Assembly (NCBI RefSeq): GCF_900101505.1
Contig: NZ_FMZI01000017.1
Location: 37,442 to 101,441, forward strand
Source of the DNA: Antarctobacter albus
GTDB lineage: Bacteria > Pseudomonadota > Alphaproteobacteria > Rhodobacterales > Rhodobacteraceae
Direction: 5' to 3'
DNA: 64,000 nucleotides
Shown here: positions 27,762 through 35,870 of the stretch, one piece after another
Layout of the letters: each line of letters opens with the position of its first letter
Numbering within the stretch: the first letter of the stretch is position 1
The notes under the pieces: generated by a model
The model's input: only the letters and a program-made list of their open reading frames with translations
Told to the model about the DNA's origin: nothing
Database searches by the model: none
Made by a program: the position numbers and the translations under genes

Positions 27762-28280
27762 ATGATCCGACTCGCCGCCCTGTTCCTGTCCGCCATCATC
27801 GCCCTGCCCGCCTGGGCTGCGCAGGGCTTTACCTTTGCCAGTATCGACGGCGGCACCCTGTCGATGGACGATTGGCAGAACCGCCCAATTCTGGTGGTGA
27901 ACACCGCCTCGCAATGCGGGTTTACGCCCCAATATGACGGCTTGCAGGCGCTGTACGACCGCTACCGCGACCAGGGCCTGGTGGTTCTCGCCGTGCCCTC
28001 CGACGATTTCCGGCAGGAACTGTCCTCGGCGGAGAAGGTCAAGGAATTCTGCGAAGTGAACTTTGGCCTCGACATGCCGATGACCGACATCACCCATGTG
28101 CGCGGGGCACAGGCCCATCCCTTCTACCGCTGGGTCGCGGATCAGACCGGGTTCAGCCCGGCCTGGAATTTCAACAAGATCCTGATCGGCGCCGATGGCA
28201 CCGTCCGGGCCACCTTTGGATCGACGACCAGACCACTGTCGGCCAAGATGACCCGCGCCATCAAGGAGGCGCTGAACTGA
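27762..28280 (+). CDS. secreted glutathione-peroxidase-fold protein, variant active site
   Basis: 172 residues from MIRLAALFLSAIIALPAWAA at 27762, with AGGAG 8 bases upstream; the GTG at 27753 lacks that spacing. A signal peptide places it in the periplasm. The peroxidatic cysteine is C52 in NTASQCGF, and WNFNK (135-139) supplies the conserved Trp/Asn. The usual catalytic glutamine block (FPCNQF) reads VPSDDF (79-83), so the glutamine is replaced by aspartate. It is a cysteine, not selenocysteine, form. It probably reduces peroxides with thioredoxin-type donors, or has diverged. Confidence 0.9.
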   Translation: MIRLAALFLSAIIALPAWAAQGFTFASIDGGTLSMDDWQNRPILVVNTASQCGFTPQYDGLQALYDRYRDQGLVVLAVPSDDFRQELSSAEKVKEFCEVNFGLDMPMTDITHVRGAQAHPFYRWVADQTGFSPAWNFNKILIGADGTVRATFGSTTRPLSAKMTRAIKEALN

Positions 28281-28283
28281 AAA

Positions 28284-28307
28284 CGCCCCGGCCATAGGAC
28301 CGGGGCG
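28284..28307 (+). terminator. intrinsic terminator of the peroxidase gene
   Basis: Perfect 8-bp inverted repeat CGCCCCGG / CCGGGGCG with an 8-base loop, 4 bases after the stop and followed by CGTGTTGT. Confidence 0.65.
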
Positions 28308-28337
28308 CGTGTTGTCTGGCAGGGCCAAGCCCGGGGA

Positions 28338-28574
28338 TCAGGCGCTCAGCAGCGCGTAGATCTCGTCCTTGAGGGCGGCGCGCTGCTTGCGCAACTGCTC
28401 TTCCGCCAGTTGCTCCATCGGCTCGACGTTGGTTTCGGCGCGGTGCACCTGGCGGTTGACCTCATGGTACTCGTCCGCAAGCTTGGCGAAATGCGCGCTC
28501 GACTGTTTCAGAGCGTGCATCTTGTCGGTGAATTCCGGAAATTCCTCCGACAGTTCATGCGGCGTGTGGGACAT
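28338..28574 (-). CDS. DUF465 (YdcH-like) small helical protein
   Basis: 78 residues from MSHTPHELSEEFPEFTDKMH at 28574, with AAGGAGA 6 bases upstream. The sequence is fully helical and charged: ALKQSSAHFAKLADEYHEVNRQVHRAE, then LRKQRAALKDEIYALL. This is the DUF465 pattern, which forms a helical hairpin. Cytosolic, function unknown. Monocistronic. Confidence 0.88.
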   Translation of the reverse strand: MSHTPHELSEEFPEFTDKMHALKQSSAHFAKLADEYHEVNRQVHRAETNVEPMEQLAEEQLRKQRAALKDEIYALLSA

Positions 28575-28684
28575 TGGCGTCTCCTTCATTTGTGTCCGCC
28601 CTCCAATTTGCACAGGCGGCGGGCACAGACTTTGACGCGGATCAAACCTGATCGCCGCATACGCTTTTTAGCGAAAAGAACCGG

Positions 28685-29356
28685 TCAGCGCAGCGCCCGG
28701 CGCCAGCCGGCCGCCCGGGCTTCCTGCTCGGAACAGAACCAGCGTTCGCCCTTGTCCATGCTGATCCGGGTGGCCTCGTACCAGGCCTGCCCCGGAACAT
28801 GATAGATCCGAGCGCCGGAGTTGGTCGAGATGTTGCCCTTGATCCTGCAACCTTCGGGCGCAGAGGCCAGGCGCTGCGCTGCGTGGCCCCGACGGGTATC
28901 GGAGCGGAAGGCAGAGGGCGATTTCACACCCGTTGCATGCAGCCCGGCCTTGCGCCGGGCGGCGATGCGTTCCTGCGGGACATAAGCCTCGGAGTAGCGT
29001 TCATAGGCAAAGGCAAGGCCGCTTTCGACCAAGGTTTCGCCAAGGTCCTTGCCATCGACCCGACAGCGCGCCACGACGCGGTCATAACGGTCGCGATCCA
29101 GCTCGACGCAGGAGGCGGTGCGGCCCTCGTAGCGGGCGCGGACCTCGCCGCTGACCCAGGAACCGCACCCCCACATCGGCGCCCCGCCCCCGCCGCATCG
29201 CTGGCCGTTTTCGGGGGCATCGATGCCGTGCAGGCGGATATTGGTCTGTCCGATGGCGACCGTGTCACCGTCGATCACCCGCAAAGGGCCATTGAGATCG
29301 GCAGAGGCAGCGGTGGCGGTGGCAGCAAGAACAAGAGCGAAACAAAATCTTAACAT
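28685..29356 (-). CDS. secreted thermonuclease-family (SNase-like) protein
   Basis: 223 residues. Residues 1-19 (MLRFCFALVLAATATAASA) are a signal peptide. The SNase core follows with RVIDGDTVAIG (Ca2+ aspartates), IRLHGIDAPENGQRC (catalytic Arg/Glu region) and DRYDRVVARCRVDGKDLGETLVESGLA. Several cysteines (CGGGGAPMWGCGSW) suggest disulfides, fitting a periplasmic or extracellular nuclease. The C-terminal ~70 residues (GCRIKGNISTNSGARIYHVPGQAWYEATRI, then the WFCSEQEARAAGWRRA ending) are a common SNase-associated extension. Two perfect TTAA-N7-TTAA boxes lie at and before the start codon, which points to CtrA control. Confidence 0.9.
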   Translation of the reverse strand: MLRFCFALVLAATATAASADLNGPLRVIDGDTVAIGQTNIRLHGIDAPENGQRCGGGGAPMWGCGSWVSGEVRARYEGRTASCVELDRDRYDRVVARCRVDGKDLGETLVESGLAFAYERYSEAYVPQERIAARRKAGLHATGVKSPSAFRSDTRRGHAAQRLASAPEGCRIKGNISTNSGARIYHVPGQAWYEATRISMDKGERWFCSEQEARAAGWRRALR

Positions 29357-29364
29357 GCCGTTAA
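29350..29364. promoter_or_regulatory. CtrA-type box overlapping the nuclease start codon
   Basis: TTAA-CATGCCG-TTAA is an exact match to the CtrA consensus TTAA-N7-TTAA. It spans the ATG (29356-29354) of the nuclease gene. TTAA is rare in this GC-rich sequence. Confidence 0.5.
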
Positions 29365-29399
29365 GATCGGCACGCTCCTGTCCCGTTTCAAGACAAAAG

Positions 29400-29414
29400 T
29401 TAACGAAAGGTTAA
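29400..29414. promoter_or_regulatory. second CtrA-type box upstream of the nuclease
   Basis: TTAA-CGAAAGG-TTAA is another exact TTAA-N7-TTAA, 50 bases from the first. A third, imperfect pair with a 6-base spacer (29431-29444) follows. Confidence 0.5.
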
Positions 29415-29435
29415 CCGCCGATGAGGGCGGTTAAC
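29410..29435 (-). terminator. terminator hairpin downstream of betA
   Basis: Perfect 10-bp inverted repeat GTTAACCGCC / GGCGGTTAAC with a 6-base loop, just beyond the betA stop on the minus strand and followed by CCTTTCG. It overlaps the second CtrA-type box. Confidence 0.5.
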
Positions 29436-29440
29436 ATGTC

Positions 29441-31093
29441 TTAACGCTGCGCGTTCTCCCAGTCCGGGTGAACCCAGGGTTGCGCATTGTCCGGCAGCAG
29501 GCGGCGGCCCAGCACATGATCGGCGATCTTTTCGCCCACCATGATCGAGGGCGCGTTGAGATTGCCGTTGGTGATGCGCGGAAAGATCGAACTGTCCGCC
29601 ACCCGCAACCCGTCCACGCCGATCACCCGCCCCTCGGGGTCGACCACGGACCGCGGATCATCAGCCCGGCCCATCCGGCAGGTGCCGCAGGGGTGATAGG
29701 CGCTTTCGGCATGTTCACGGATCACCGCGTCAAGATCCTCGTCCGTCTCTGCCTCGGCGCCCGGCTGCAATTCCTTGCCGCGATAGGGAGCAAATGCCTC
29801 TTGTCCGAAAATCTCGCGCGTCAGGCGGATGCAGCGGCGGAAATCCTGCCAGTCCTCTTCCGTGCTCATGTAGTTGAAGAAGATGCGCGGCGCCTCCTCG
29901 GGGTCGTTCGACCGCAACGTAACCTCCCCCCGAGAGGGTGAGCGCATCGGCCCCACATGCGCCTGAAACCCGTGCCCTTCGGGCGCCACCTGGCCGTCAT
30001 ACCGCACGGCGATGGGCAGGAAGTGGTACTGGATGTCGGGATATTGCACCCCGGCCTGCGAGCGGATGAAACCGCAACTCTCGAACTGGTTGGACGCCCC
30101 CGGCCCGCTGCGGGCAAACAGCCACTGCGCCCCGACCCAGGCCTTGCCTGCGAAGCTCCAGTATTTCGCCAGGCTGACCGGCTGCGTCGCCGCCATCTGG
30201 ACATAAAGCTCGAGGTGGTCCTGCAGGTTCTGCCCCACGCCGGGGCGATCCGCCTGCACCTCGATGCCCTGTTCCGCCAGCTGCGCCGCCGGTCCGATCC
30301 CCGACAACATCAGCAGCTTGGGCGAGTTGATGGCGCTGGCCGCCAGGATCACCTCGGCCCGGGCCTGGATCACCTCGACCTTGCCGCCACGCGACACCTC
30401 GACCCCCGTGGCGCGCCCCTCGTCAAAGACCACGCGCCGGGCCAATGCCCGCACCAGCTTTGCCCCCTGTTTCAGCGCGGGCCGCAGGTAGGCCTTGGCC
30501 GCCGACCAGCGTTCGCCCTGCCAGACCGTCATGTCGAAGGCGCCAAAGCCTTCCTGTTGCTCGCCGTTGTAGTCGCCGGTGACCGGATAGCCCGCCTGCC
30601 GCCCGGCCTCGACGAAGGCCTGCACCAGTGGGTTGTCGCGGCGCCCGCGCGTGACGTGCAGCGGCCCACCCTGCCCGCGCCAGGCCGGATCGCCGCCGTG
30701 GCCGCCGTCGTGCCAGTCCTCCATCCGCTTGAAATAGGGCAGCACGTCAGCATAGCCCCAGCCGTCGCAGCCCTCCTCGCGCCAGTGGTCATAGTCCAGC
30801 GCGTGCCCGCGCACATAGATCATGCCGTTGATCGAGGACGACCCGCCAATGACCTTGCCACGCGGACAGACCAGCCGCCGCCCGCCAAGGTGCGGTTCCG
30901 GCTCTGTCTGGTAGCCCCAGTCGTAGCGCGCCATGTTCATCGGGTAGCTGAGCGCCCCCGGCATGTTGATGAAGGGCCCCCAGTCACTGCCGCCATGCTC
31001 GATGACGATCACCGATTTGCCCGCCTCTGTCAGGCGCCCCGCCACGGCACATCCGCCCGAACCGGCACCGACGATCACATAATCCGCTTCCAT
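29441..31093 (-). CDS. betA: choline dehydrogenase, GMC oxidoreductase
   Basis: 550 residues from [19 protein letters not shown] at 31093; an upstream start at 31141 adds residues before the FAD fold. FAD-dependent GMC oxidoreductase. It has the N-terminal dinucleotide motif VGAGSGG, the GMC signatures ([20 protein letters not shown] in two parts, and AGAIxSPKLL-like [16 protein letters not shown]), and the C-terminal catalytic block [10 protein letters not shown]. It oxidises choline to betaine aldehyde. It is separated from betC-betI by an oppositely oriented methyltransferase gene, so it needs its own promoter in 31094-31257. Confidence 0.92.
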   Translation of the reverse strand: MEADYVIVGAGSGGCAVAGRLTEAGKSVIVIEHGGSDWGPFINMPGALSYPMNMARYDWGYQTEPEPHLGGRRLVCPRGKVIGGSSSINGMIYVRGHALDYDHWREEGCDGWGYADVLPYFKRMEDWHDGGHGGDPAWRGQGGPLHVTRGRRDNPLVQAFVEAGRQAGYPVTGDYNGEQQEGFGAFDMTVWQGERWSAAKAYLRPALKQGAKLVRALARRVVFDEGRATGVEVSRGGKVEVIQARAEVILAASAINSPKLLMLSGIGPAAQLAEQGIEVQADRPGVGQNLQDHLELYVQMAATQPVSLAKYWSFAGKAWVGAQWLFARSGPGASNQFESCGFIRSQAGVQYPDIQYHFLPIAVRYDGQVAPEGHGFQAHVGPMRSPSRGEVTLRSNDPEEAPRIFFNYMSTEEDWQDFRRCIRLTREIFGQEAFAPYRGKELQPGAEAETDEDLDAVIREHAESAYHPCGTCRMGRADDPRSVVDPEGRVIGVDGLRVADSSIFPRITNGNLNAPSIMVGEKIADHVLGRRLLPDNAQPWVHPDWENAQR

Positions 31094-31257
31094 TTCCCTC
31101 ACCGCTGGTGATTTTGCCGGGGACAGGGGCACGGCGCCCACTTGACAGGCGCACCGCCTGTCCCCTTATTCCAGAACGCCCGCCACTGGCCGGCACATGT
31201 CTTTCGCCGCATGACCGCCCGCGCGGTCCATGAGCGACCTCTCGAAAGTCTGACCCG

Positions 31258-32205
31258 ATGCATGGGACGCGTTTTCCCTCCGGCGATCCGCAGGCCGACA
31301 GGCGTGCCGAATTTGCCGAAACCCTGGCCCACCTGGGCGATGCCGCCGGCGCCATCGAGGCCCTGACCGGGGCGCTGGAGCTGGCCCCCGGATGGGCGGC
31401 GGGCTGGTTCCGCCTCGGCGAATACCTCGAGGCCACGGGCGACACCGAGGCCGCCGTCACCGCCTACAACCGCGCTTGCGCCGCCGACCCGGCCGATCCG
31501 CTGGGCGCCGGGCTGCGCCGCGACCTCCTGCGCGACGTGCCGCTGGCCGATCGCCTGCCGCCCGCCTTCGTGGAACTGCTCTTTGATCAATACGCGCCCC
31601 GGTTCGACCGCGCGCTGGTGGATCGGTTGGGTTATCGCGGCCCGGAACAACTGGGCCAGGCGCTGGACCGGGCCGGGATTATCCGCGTGGACCGCGCGCT
31701 GGACCTCGGCTGCGGCACGGGACTGACCGGCGCCGTTCTGCGCCCGCGCAGTGGCTGGCTGGCGGGCATAGACATCTCTGCCGGGATGCTCTCCGAAGCC
31801 CGCGAAAAGGCGCTTTACGACCGGCTGGACCAGGCGGACATCACCGCGCTGGAGATCGGCGAAAGCTTTGACCTGATCGCCGCGGGCGACGTGTTCAACT
31901 ATATCGGCGCGCTGGAACGCACCATCGGCTGGTGCGCCGGATCGCTGACCCCGGGCGGCACGCTGGTCTTCAACGTGGAACAGGGCGACGGCCCCGTAAC
32001 GCTGCACGAAGGACGCCGTTTCCGGCATTCCCGCGCCTATGTCACGGGCCTTCTGGACGAGGCCGGCTTTGCCCGCGTCTCCTGCACGGAGTGCACCCTG
32101 CGCCACGACCGTGGCGCGCCCGTGGCCGCGCTGACCGTTCTGGCCAGCCTGCCCGGATCGACCGTCACCTACCAGGGCGACGGGGAAAGCGAGGTTCCGG
32201 CCTGA
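31258..32205 (+). CDS. TPR-containing SAM-dependent methyltransferase
   Basis: 315 residues. The N-terminal ~90 residues hold two tetratricopeptide-like helical pairs (ETLAHLGDAAGAIEALTGALELAP, GWFRLGEYLEATGDTEAAVTAYNRA). A short linker (FVELLFDQYAPRFDRALVDRLGY) leads to a class I methyltransferase fold with motif I LDLGCGTGLTG (~147-157) and IDISAGML. The arrangement matches a family of TPR-methyltransferases common in alphaproteobacteria. The substrate is unknown. It lies between betC and betA on the opposite strand and splits the betaine locus. Confidence 0.87.
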   Translation: MHGTRFPSGDPQADRRAEFAETLAHLGDAAGAIEALTGALELAPGWAAGWFRLGEYLEATGDTEAAVTAYNRACAADPADPLGAGLRRDLLRDVPLADRLPPAFVELLFDQYAPRFDRALVDRLGYRGPEQLGQALDRAGIIRVDRALDLGCGTGLTGAVLRPRSGWLAGIDISAGMLSEAREKALYDRLDQADITALEIGESFDLIAAGDVFNYIGALERTIGWCAGSLTPGGTLVFNVEQGDGPVTLHEGRRFRHSRAYVTGLLDEAGFARVSCTECTLRHDRGAPVAALTVLASLPGSTVTYQGDGESEVPA

Positions 32206-32231
32206 CCGTCCTGCCGGGTGGACAGGCCGCA

Positions 32232-33740
32232 TCACTCCCCCCGTGGAAAACGCTTGTTTTCCTCCAGCACGTTGAGATCCATGTGGTTGCGCATGTAGCG
32301 CTCGCTGGCCTTTTGCAGCGGCTGGAAATCCCAGGGGTAATAGCCGCCCTGCCGCAGCGCCTCGTAGACCACCCAGCGCCGTGCCTGGCTTTGCCGGACC
32401 TCGGCGTCGAACCGCCCCAGGTCCCAGCGCCGCGCCGACGCCGTGCGGAATTCCTCCATGATCTCGGCCTGTTCCGGCGCCTCGGCCAGGTTCACCAGCT
32501 CATGCGGATCGGCCTCGAGGTCGAAAAGCTGTTCCGGGTCCAACGTGCAATCGGTGTATTTCCACTTGCCCCGCCGCAGGCAGACCAACGGCGCATATGA
32601 GGCCTCGGCTGCATATTCCATCGCCACCGGCGAGACACGTTCGCCGCCCCGCATCACCGGCACCAGGCTCTCGCCTTCGGTCCAAGGCATGACCTCGGAC
32701 ATGTCCACACCCGCCAGGTCACAGAGCGTCGGACAGATATCGATGTTCGACACCGGGGCCGCGACCTGCGCGCCCTCCATGCCGGGCACCGAGATCATCA
32801 TCGGCACCCGGGCCGACCCTTCGTAGAAGGACATCTTGAACCACAGGCCCCGCTCGCCCAGCATGTCGCCGTGATCCGAGACAAAGACCACGATGGCCTC
32901 CTGCCGGGTGTCCTCCAGAACCTGCAACAGCTGCCCGATCTTCTCGTCCAGGTACGAGATATTGGCGAAATAGGCCTGGCGCGACCGGCGGATGTTCTCC
33001 TCGGTGAGGTCGTAGCTGCGCCAGTCGTTGGCGTCGAAGATCCGTTTCGAATGCGGGTCGTGATCCTCGTAGTCCATCGCCGGGACCTGCGGCAGCAGAT
33101 GGTCGCACTCCTCGTAAAGATCCCAGAACCGCTTGCGTGCCACGTAGGGGTCATGCGGATGGGTAAAGCTGACGGTCAGGCACCAGGGGCGGTCATCGTT
33201 GCCGCGCGCCAGGTCATAGATCTTGGCCGAGGCGTTATAGGCAACCTCGTCGTCGTATTCCATCTGGTTCGAGGTCTCGGCCACGCCCGCGCCCGTCACC
33301 GAGCCCATGTTGTGATACCACCAGTCGATGCGCTCTCCGGGCTTGCGATAGTCCGGCGTCCAGCCGAAATCGGCCGGGTAGATGTCGGTGGTCAGACGTT
33401 CCTCGAATCCATGCAGCTGGTCCGGCCCGACGAAATGCATCTTGCCGCTGAGGCAGGTCTGGTAGCCCGCCCGGCGCAGGTGGTGCGCATAGGTGGGAAT
33501 GTCGCTCGCGAACTCGGCGGCGTTGTCATAGACCCGCGTCATGCTGGGCAGCTGCCCGGACATGAAACTGGCTCGCCCCGGCGCGCAAAGCGGCGAGGCG
33601 GTATAAGCGTTGGAAAACCGCACCGAACGCGCCGCCAGTGCGCGCAGGTTGGGCACATGCAACCAGTCCGCCGGCCCGTCGGGAAACAGCGTGCCGTTCA
33701 GCTGGTCGACCATCAGGATCAGGATATTCGGCTTGGTCAT
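32232..33740 (-). CDS. betC: choline-sulfatase
   Basis: 502 residues. Sulfatase family with the formylglycine motif CAPGR at 52-56 (in LCAPGRASFMSG) and N-terminal metal aspartates in ILMVDQLNG. Downstream are VFVSDHGDMLGERGLWFK and the C-terminal choline-sulfatase domain (DWLHVPNL, WDLGRFDAEVRQSQARRW). It hydrolyses choline-O-sulfate to choline and sulfate in the cytoplasm and feeds BetA. Its ATG overlaps the betI stop by four bases (ATGA), so betI-betC are one operon. Confidence 0.95.
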   Translation of the reverse strand: MTKPNILILMVDQLNGTLFPDGPADWLHVPNLRALAARSVRFSNAYTASPLCAPGRASFMSGQLPSMTRVYDNAAEFASDIPTYAHHLRRAGYQTCLSGKMHFVGPDQLHGFEERLTTDIYPADFGWTPDYRKPGERIDWWYHNMGSVTGAGVAETSNQMEYDDEVAYNASAKIYDLARGNDDRPWCLTVSFTHPHDPYVARKRFWDLYEECDHLLPQVPAMDYEDHDPHSKRIFDANDWRSYDLTEENIRRSRQAYFANISYLDEKIGQLLQVLEDTRQEAIVVFVSDHGDMLGERGLWFKMSFYEGSARVPMMISVPGMEGAQVAAPVSNIDICPTLCDLAGVDMSEVMPWTEGESLVPVMRGGERVSPVAMEYAAEASYAPLVCLRRGKWKYTDCTLDPEQLFDLEADPHELVNLAEAPEQAEIMEEFRTASARRWDLGRFDAEVRQSQARRWVVYEALRQGGYYPWDFQPLQKASERYMRNHMDLNVLEENKRFPRGE

Positions 33741-34303
33741 TGGGTCCTCATCAGGGCATGGGCGGTTTCGGTCACGTTCTGCGCGGCCCCCGAGACGCCC
33801 TGCCCGGACAGGGCGGCGCGCAGGTAGACGCCGTCGATCAGCGCCGCGATGCGGTCCGCCACCACCTCGGGGGCCTCGGTGCGCCCGCGCAGCGCGTGCA
33901 CCAGGTTCGAGTGAAGGCGCCGCTGGTAGACCTGTAACAGGCGCGCCGCCTCGGGTTCGCGCAGGGCCAGAACGTAAAAATTCAGCCAGGCGGACACGGT
34001 TTCGGGCTGAAAGAAGCTCTCCGCGAAATTGGCCGCGATCAGCGCCTCCAGCCGCCGGTCCTGCGGGGCCTTGGCCAGGGCCGCGCGCACCTCGGTTCCG
34101 TATTCGGTCAGGATGTGGCGCATGGCGGCAAGGAATATCTGCACCTTGCCGCCGAAGTAGTGATGCGCCAGCGCGCTGGACATGCCCGCGCGGCGCGCGA
34201 TCCGCGAGACGGTCACGTCGAGGCTGCCGGCCTCGCCGACCTCGGCCACCGTCGCCGCCAAAAGCGCAGCGCGCCGTATGGGTTCCTGTCCAATCTTGGG
34301 CAT
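33737..34303 (-). CDS. betI: TetR-family choline-responsive repressor
   Basis: 188 residues from MPKIGQEPIRRAALLAATV at 34303; the longer frame to 34375 reads through the operator. The N-terminal TetR helix-turn-helix (VTVSRIARRAGMSSALAHHYFGGK, residues ~32-55, in parts) is the BetI signature, and the C-terminal ligand domain includes AWLNFYVLAL. It represses the bet genes and is relieved by choline. It heads the operon with betC. A perfect inverted repeat just upstream is the likely autoregulatory operator. Confidence 0.93.
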   Translation of the reverse strand: MPKIGQEPIRRAALLAATVAEVGEAGSLDVTVSRIARRAGMSSALAHHYFGGKVQIFLAAMRHILTEYGTEVRAALAKAPQDRRLEALIAANFAESFFQPETVSAWLNFYVLALREPEAARLLQVYQRRLHSNLVHALRGRTEAPEVVADRIAALIDGVYLRAALSGQGVSGAAQNVTETAHALMRTQ

Positions 34304-34321
34304 GGCGGCAGGATGGTTTTT

Positions 34322-34339
34322 ATTGACTGGCGAGTCAAT
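34322..34339. promoter_or_regulatory. probable BetI operator
   Basis: Perfect inverted repeat ATTGACT-GGCG-AGTCAAT located 19 bases before the betI start codon. BetI sites in other bacteria are A/T-rich dyads containing TTGA...TCAA, so autoregulation is likely. Confidence 0.6.
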
Positions 34340-34439
34340 CAAGAATGCCCCGCACCCTGCCCCGTCGTCGGCCAAGGGAACGGGCCGAAACCCACAAGGG
34401 ATTTCGGCCCGTTCCTGATTGCGCCCTAGGCTGCCCGCG

Positions 34440-35486
34440 TCAATCCACGCGACTATAGGTCAGGATATTGCCCCGCCCCGGGTTGATCAGTTCCAGCCGG
34501 TCCGCCGTGACCTCGCCCAGATGCACGCACCAACTGTCCTGCGTCTCCAGCTCTGTCCGGGTCCAGCCGATGCCCTCGAAGGGGGCATCGGGACAGGTGC
34601 CGCCCAGGGTCATCCATTGGTGCCCCGAAAACGCGCCATTGTAATAGTCGTAGACATCCGCGCCCCGGATCGTCATGCGCGAGGCCGGATCGTCCAGCGA
34701 TTGCCACTCACCCTGCATCAGGTGGCGTTCCTCGGAGAAAAAATCGCCGTCAAAGACCTCTGTCACCCGGCCCAAGGCGATCTCGACCGTGATGTCGCCG
34801 TAGGCGATCATGTCGCCTTCGAGTTCGACCGCCAGCGGCATGGGCCAGTATTGCAGGTCATCCAGCAGGGCATCCGCCGTGCCCGCGCCATAATAGGCGT
34901 GATAGCGCCAACCCTCGACCTCGAAACTGCAATAATCCAGCCCGTCGATCAGCTCGCAGCCGGTGAATATGCCATTCTGCGTAAAGGGTTCGCCCAGGCT
35001 GCCGCGGGCAAAGGGGTGCAGGCTTTCCAGCGGGGCTTCTTCGTCCGACAGATCCGCAGCCCCCTTCGGCGCCACCGGCGCCGGTCCGTCCGCCACCAGG
35101 GTCAGCGTGAAGTCCGCGGCGTTCCCGGTGTCCACCTTGCGAAACCGCGTCTTGTCATATCCACGCGCGGCGCAGTCCTTGTCGCCCGCGATAGTGAAGG
35201 GATCGGGCGTGCTGCAAAACGAGAACGGCCCGTCGAAATCGCCGCCCGGCGTCGTTGCCCGGTAGTAGAAATAGCGCCGCCCAAGGTCACGGCCCATGAC
35301 GGGCTTGCACTCTCCCGGGGCCAGTTGCCACCAGCCTTCGGATGTCCAGACCCCGCCCGGGGCCTCGTACCCGATGGCCACGCTGTGCCGCAGGTCCGTC
35401 GCGTTGCAGACCTCAAGGCCCGCCTGCGCCGCCAACGGCAACGCCCCCAGCACCAGCCCCGTGGCGCCCGAAATCCATCTGTTCAT
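34440..35486 (-). CDS. secreted DUF1036 protein
   Basis: 348 residues from MNRWISGATGLVLGALPLAAQA at 35486, with GGGAGGA upstream: a signal peptide and then the DUF1036 domain (GLEVCNATDLRHSVAIGY; SEGWWQLAPGECKPVMGRDLGRRYFYYRA; FSFCSTPDPFTI). Paired cysteines suggest periplasmic disulfides. The second half (~residues 140-348) is unrelated sequence with further cysteines (FTGCELIDGLDYCSFEVEGWRYH). DUF1036 function is unknown. Transcribed alone. Confidence 0.82.
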   Translation of the reverse strand: MNRWISGATGLVLGALPLAAQAGLEVCNATDLRHSVAIGYEAPGGVWTSEGWWQLAPGECKPVMGRDLGRRYFYYRATTPGGDFDGPFSFCSTPDPFTIAGDKDCAARGYDKTRFRKVDTGNAADFTLTLVADGPAPVAPKGAADLSDEEAPLESLHPFARGSLGEPFTQNGIFTGCELIDGLDYCSFEVEGWRYHAYYGAGTADALLDDLQYWPMPLAVELEGDMIAYGDITVEIALGRVTEVFDGDFFSEERHLMQGEWQSLDDPASRMTIRGADVYDYYNGAFSGHQWMTLGGTCPDAPFEGIGWTRTELETQDSWCVHLGEVTADRLELINPGRGNILTYSRVD

Positions 35487-35559
35487 GCCCGTCCTCCCGT
35501 TTTTACGGGTCACATCAGGCACATGCGCTCGACACCCTGTCGAGCCTTTTTGTCCGGGA

Positions 35560-35757
35560 TCAGAGTTTCAGGGTGCCCAGCAGCTGGTTCTGCGGCAAGC
35601 GTGCCACTTCGACGCCGCTATCGGTGCGCCGCAGGTTGTAGCCGTATCCCCGCATCCGGAACCGCCATTCAGCCTCGGACAGGACCTTTTCCCGCTCACT
35701 CATCAGGAAGTCCTGAATTTCATCCATATTCTCGGTCATCTTTCCCTCTGCAAACAT
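35560..35757 (-). CDS. small hypothetical protein
   Basis: 65 residues from MFAEGKMTENMDEIQDFLMS at 35757, preceded by GAGGAG 8 bases upstream; the GTG at 35766 is an alternative. It has a helical, charged N-terminus and then RFRMRGYGYNLRRTDSGVEVARLPQNQLLGTL, which looks like a compact alpha/beta unit. No family is recognised. The good ribosome-binding site and the clean gap between neighbours support a real gene. Confidence 0.6.
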   Translation of the reverse strand: MFAEGKMTENMDEIQDFLMSEREKVLSEAEWRFRMRGYGYNLRRTDSGVEVARLPQNQLLGTLKL

Positions 35758-35870
35758 TCCTTTCACTCCTCAAATGCTGCCTCTGATTGCTTGAAGCATC
35801 GTTAAGGAATGCGGCGCGATTGCGCCCGGATGGCGGAGATTTGACGATCCGTGGACAATTCCCCGGGAAA

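Noticed and set aside
33150..33175. ATGCGGATGGGTA as another REP copy
   Set aside because: It lies in betC coding sequence and has no matching CACCCATCC arm.
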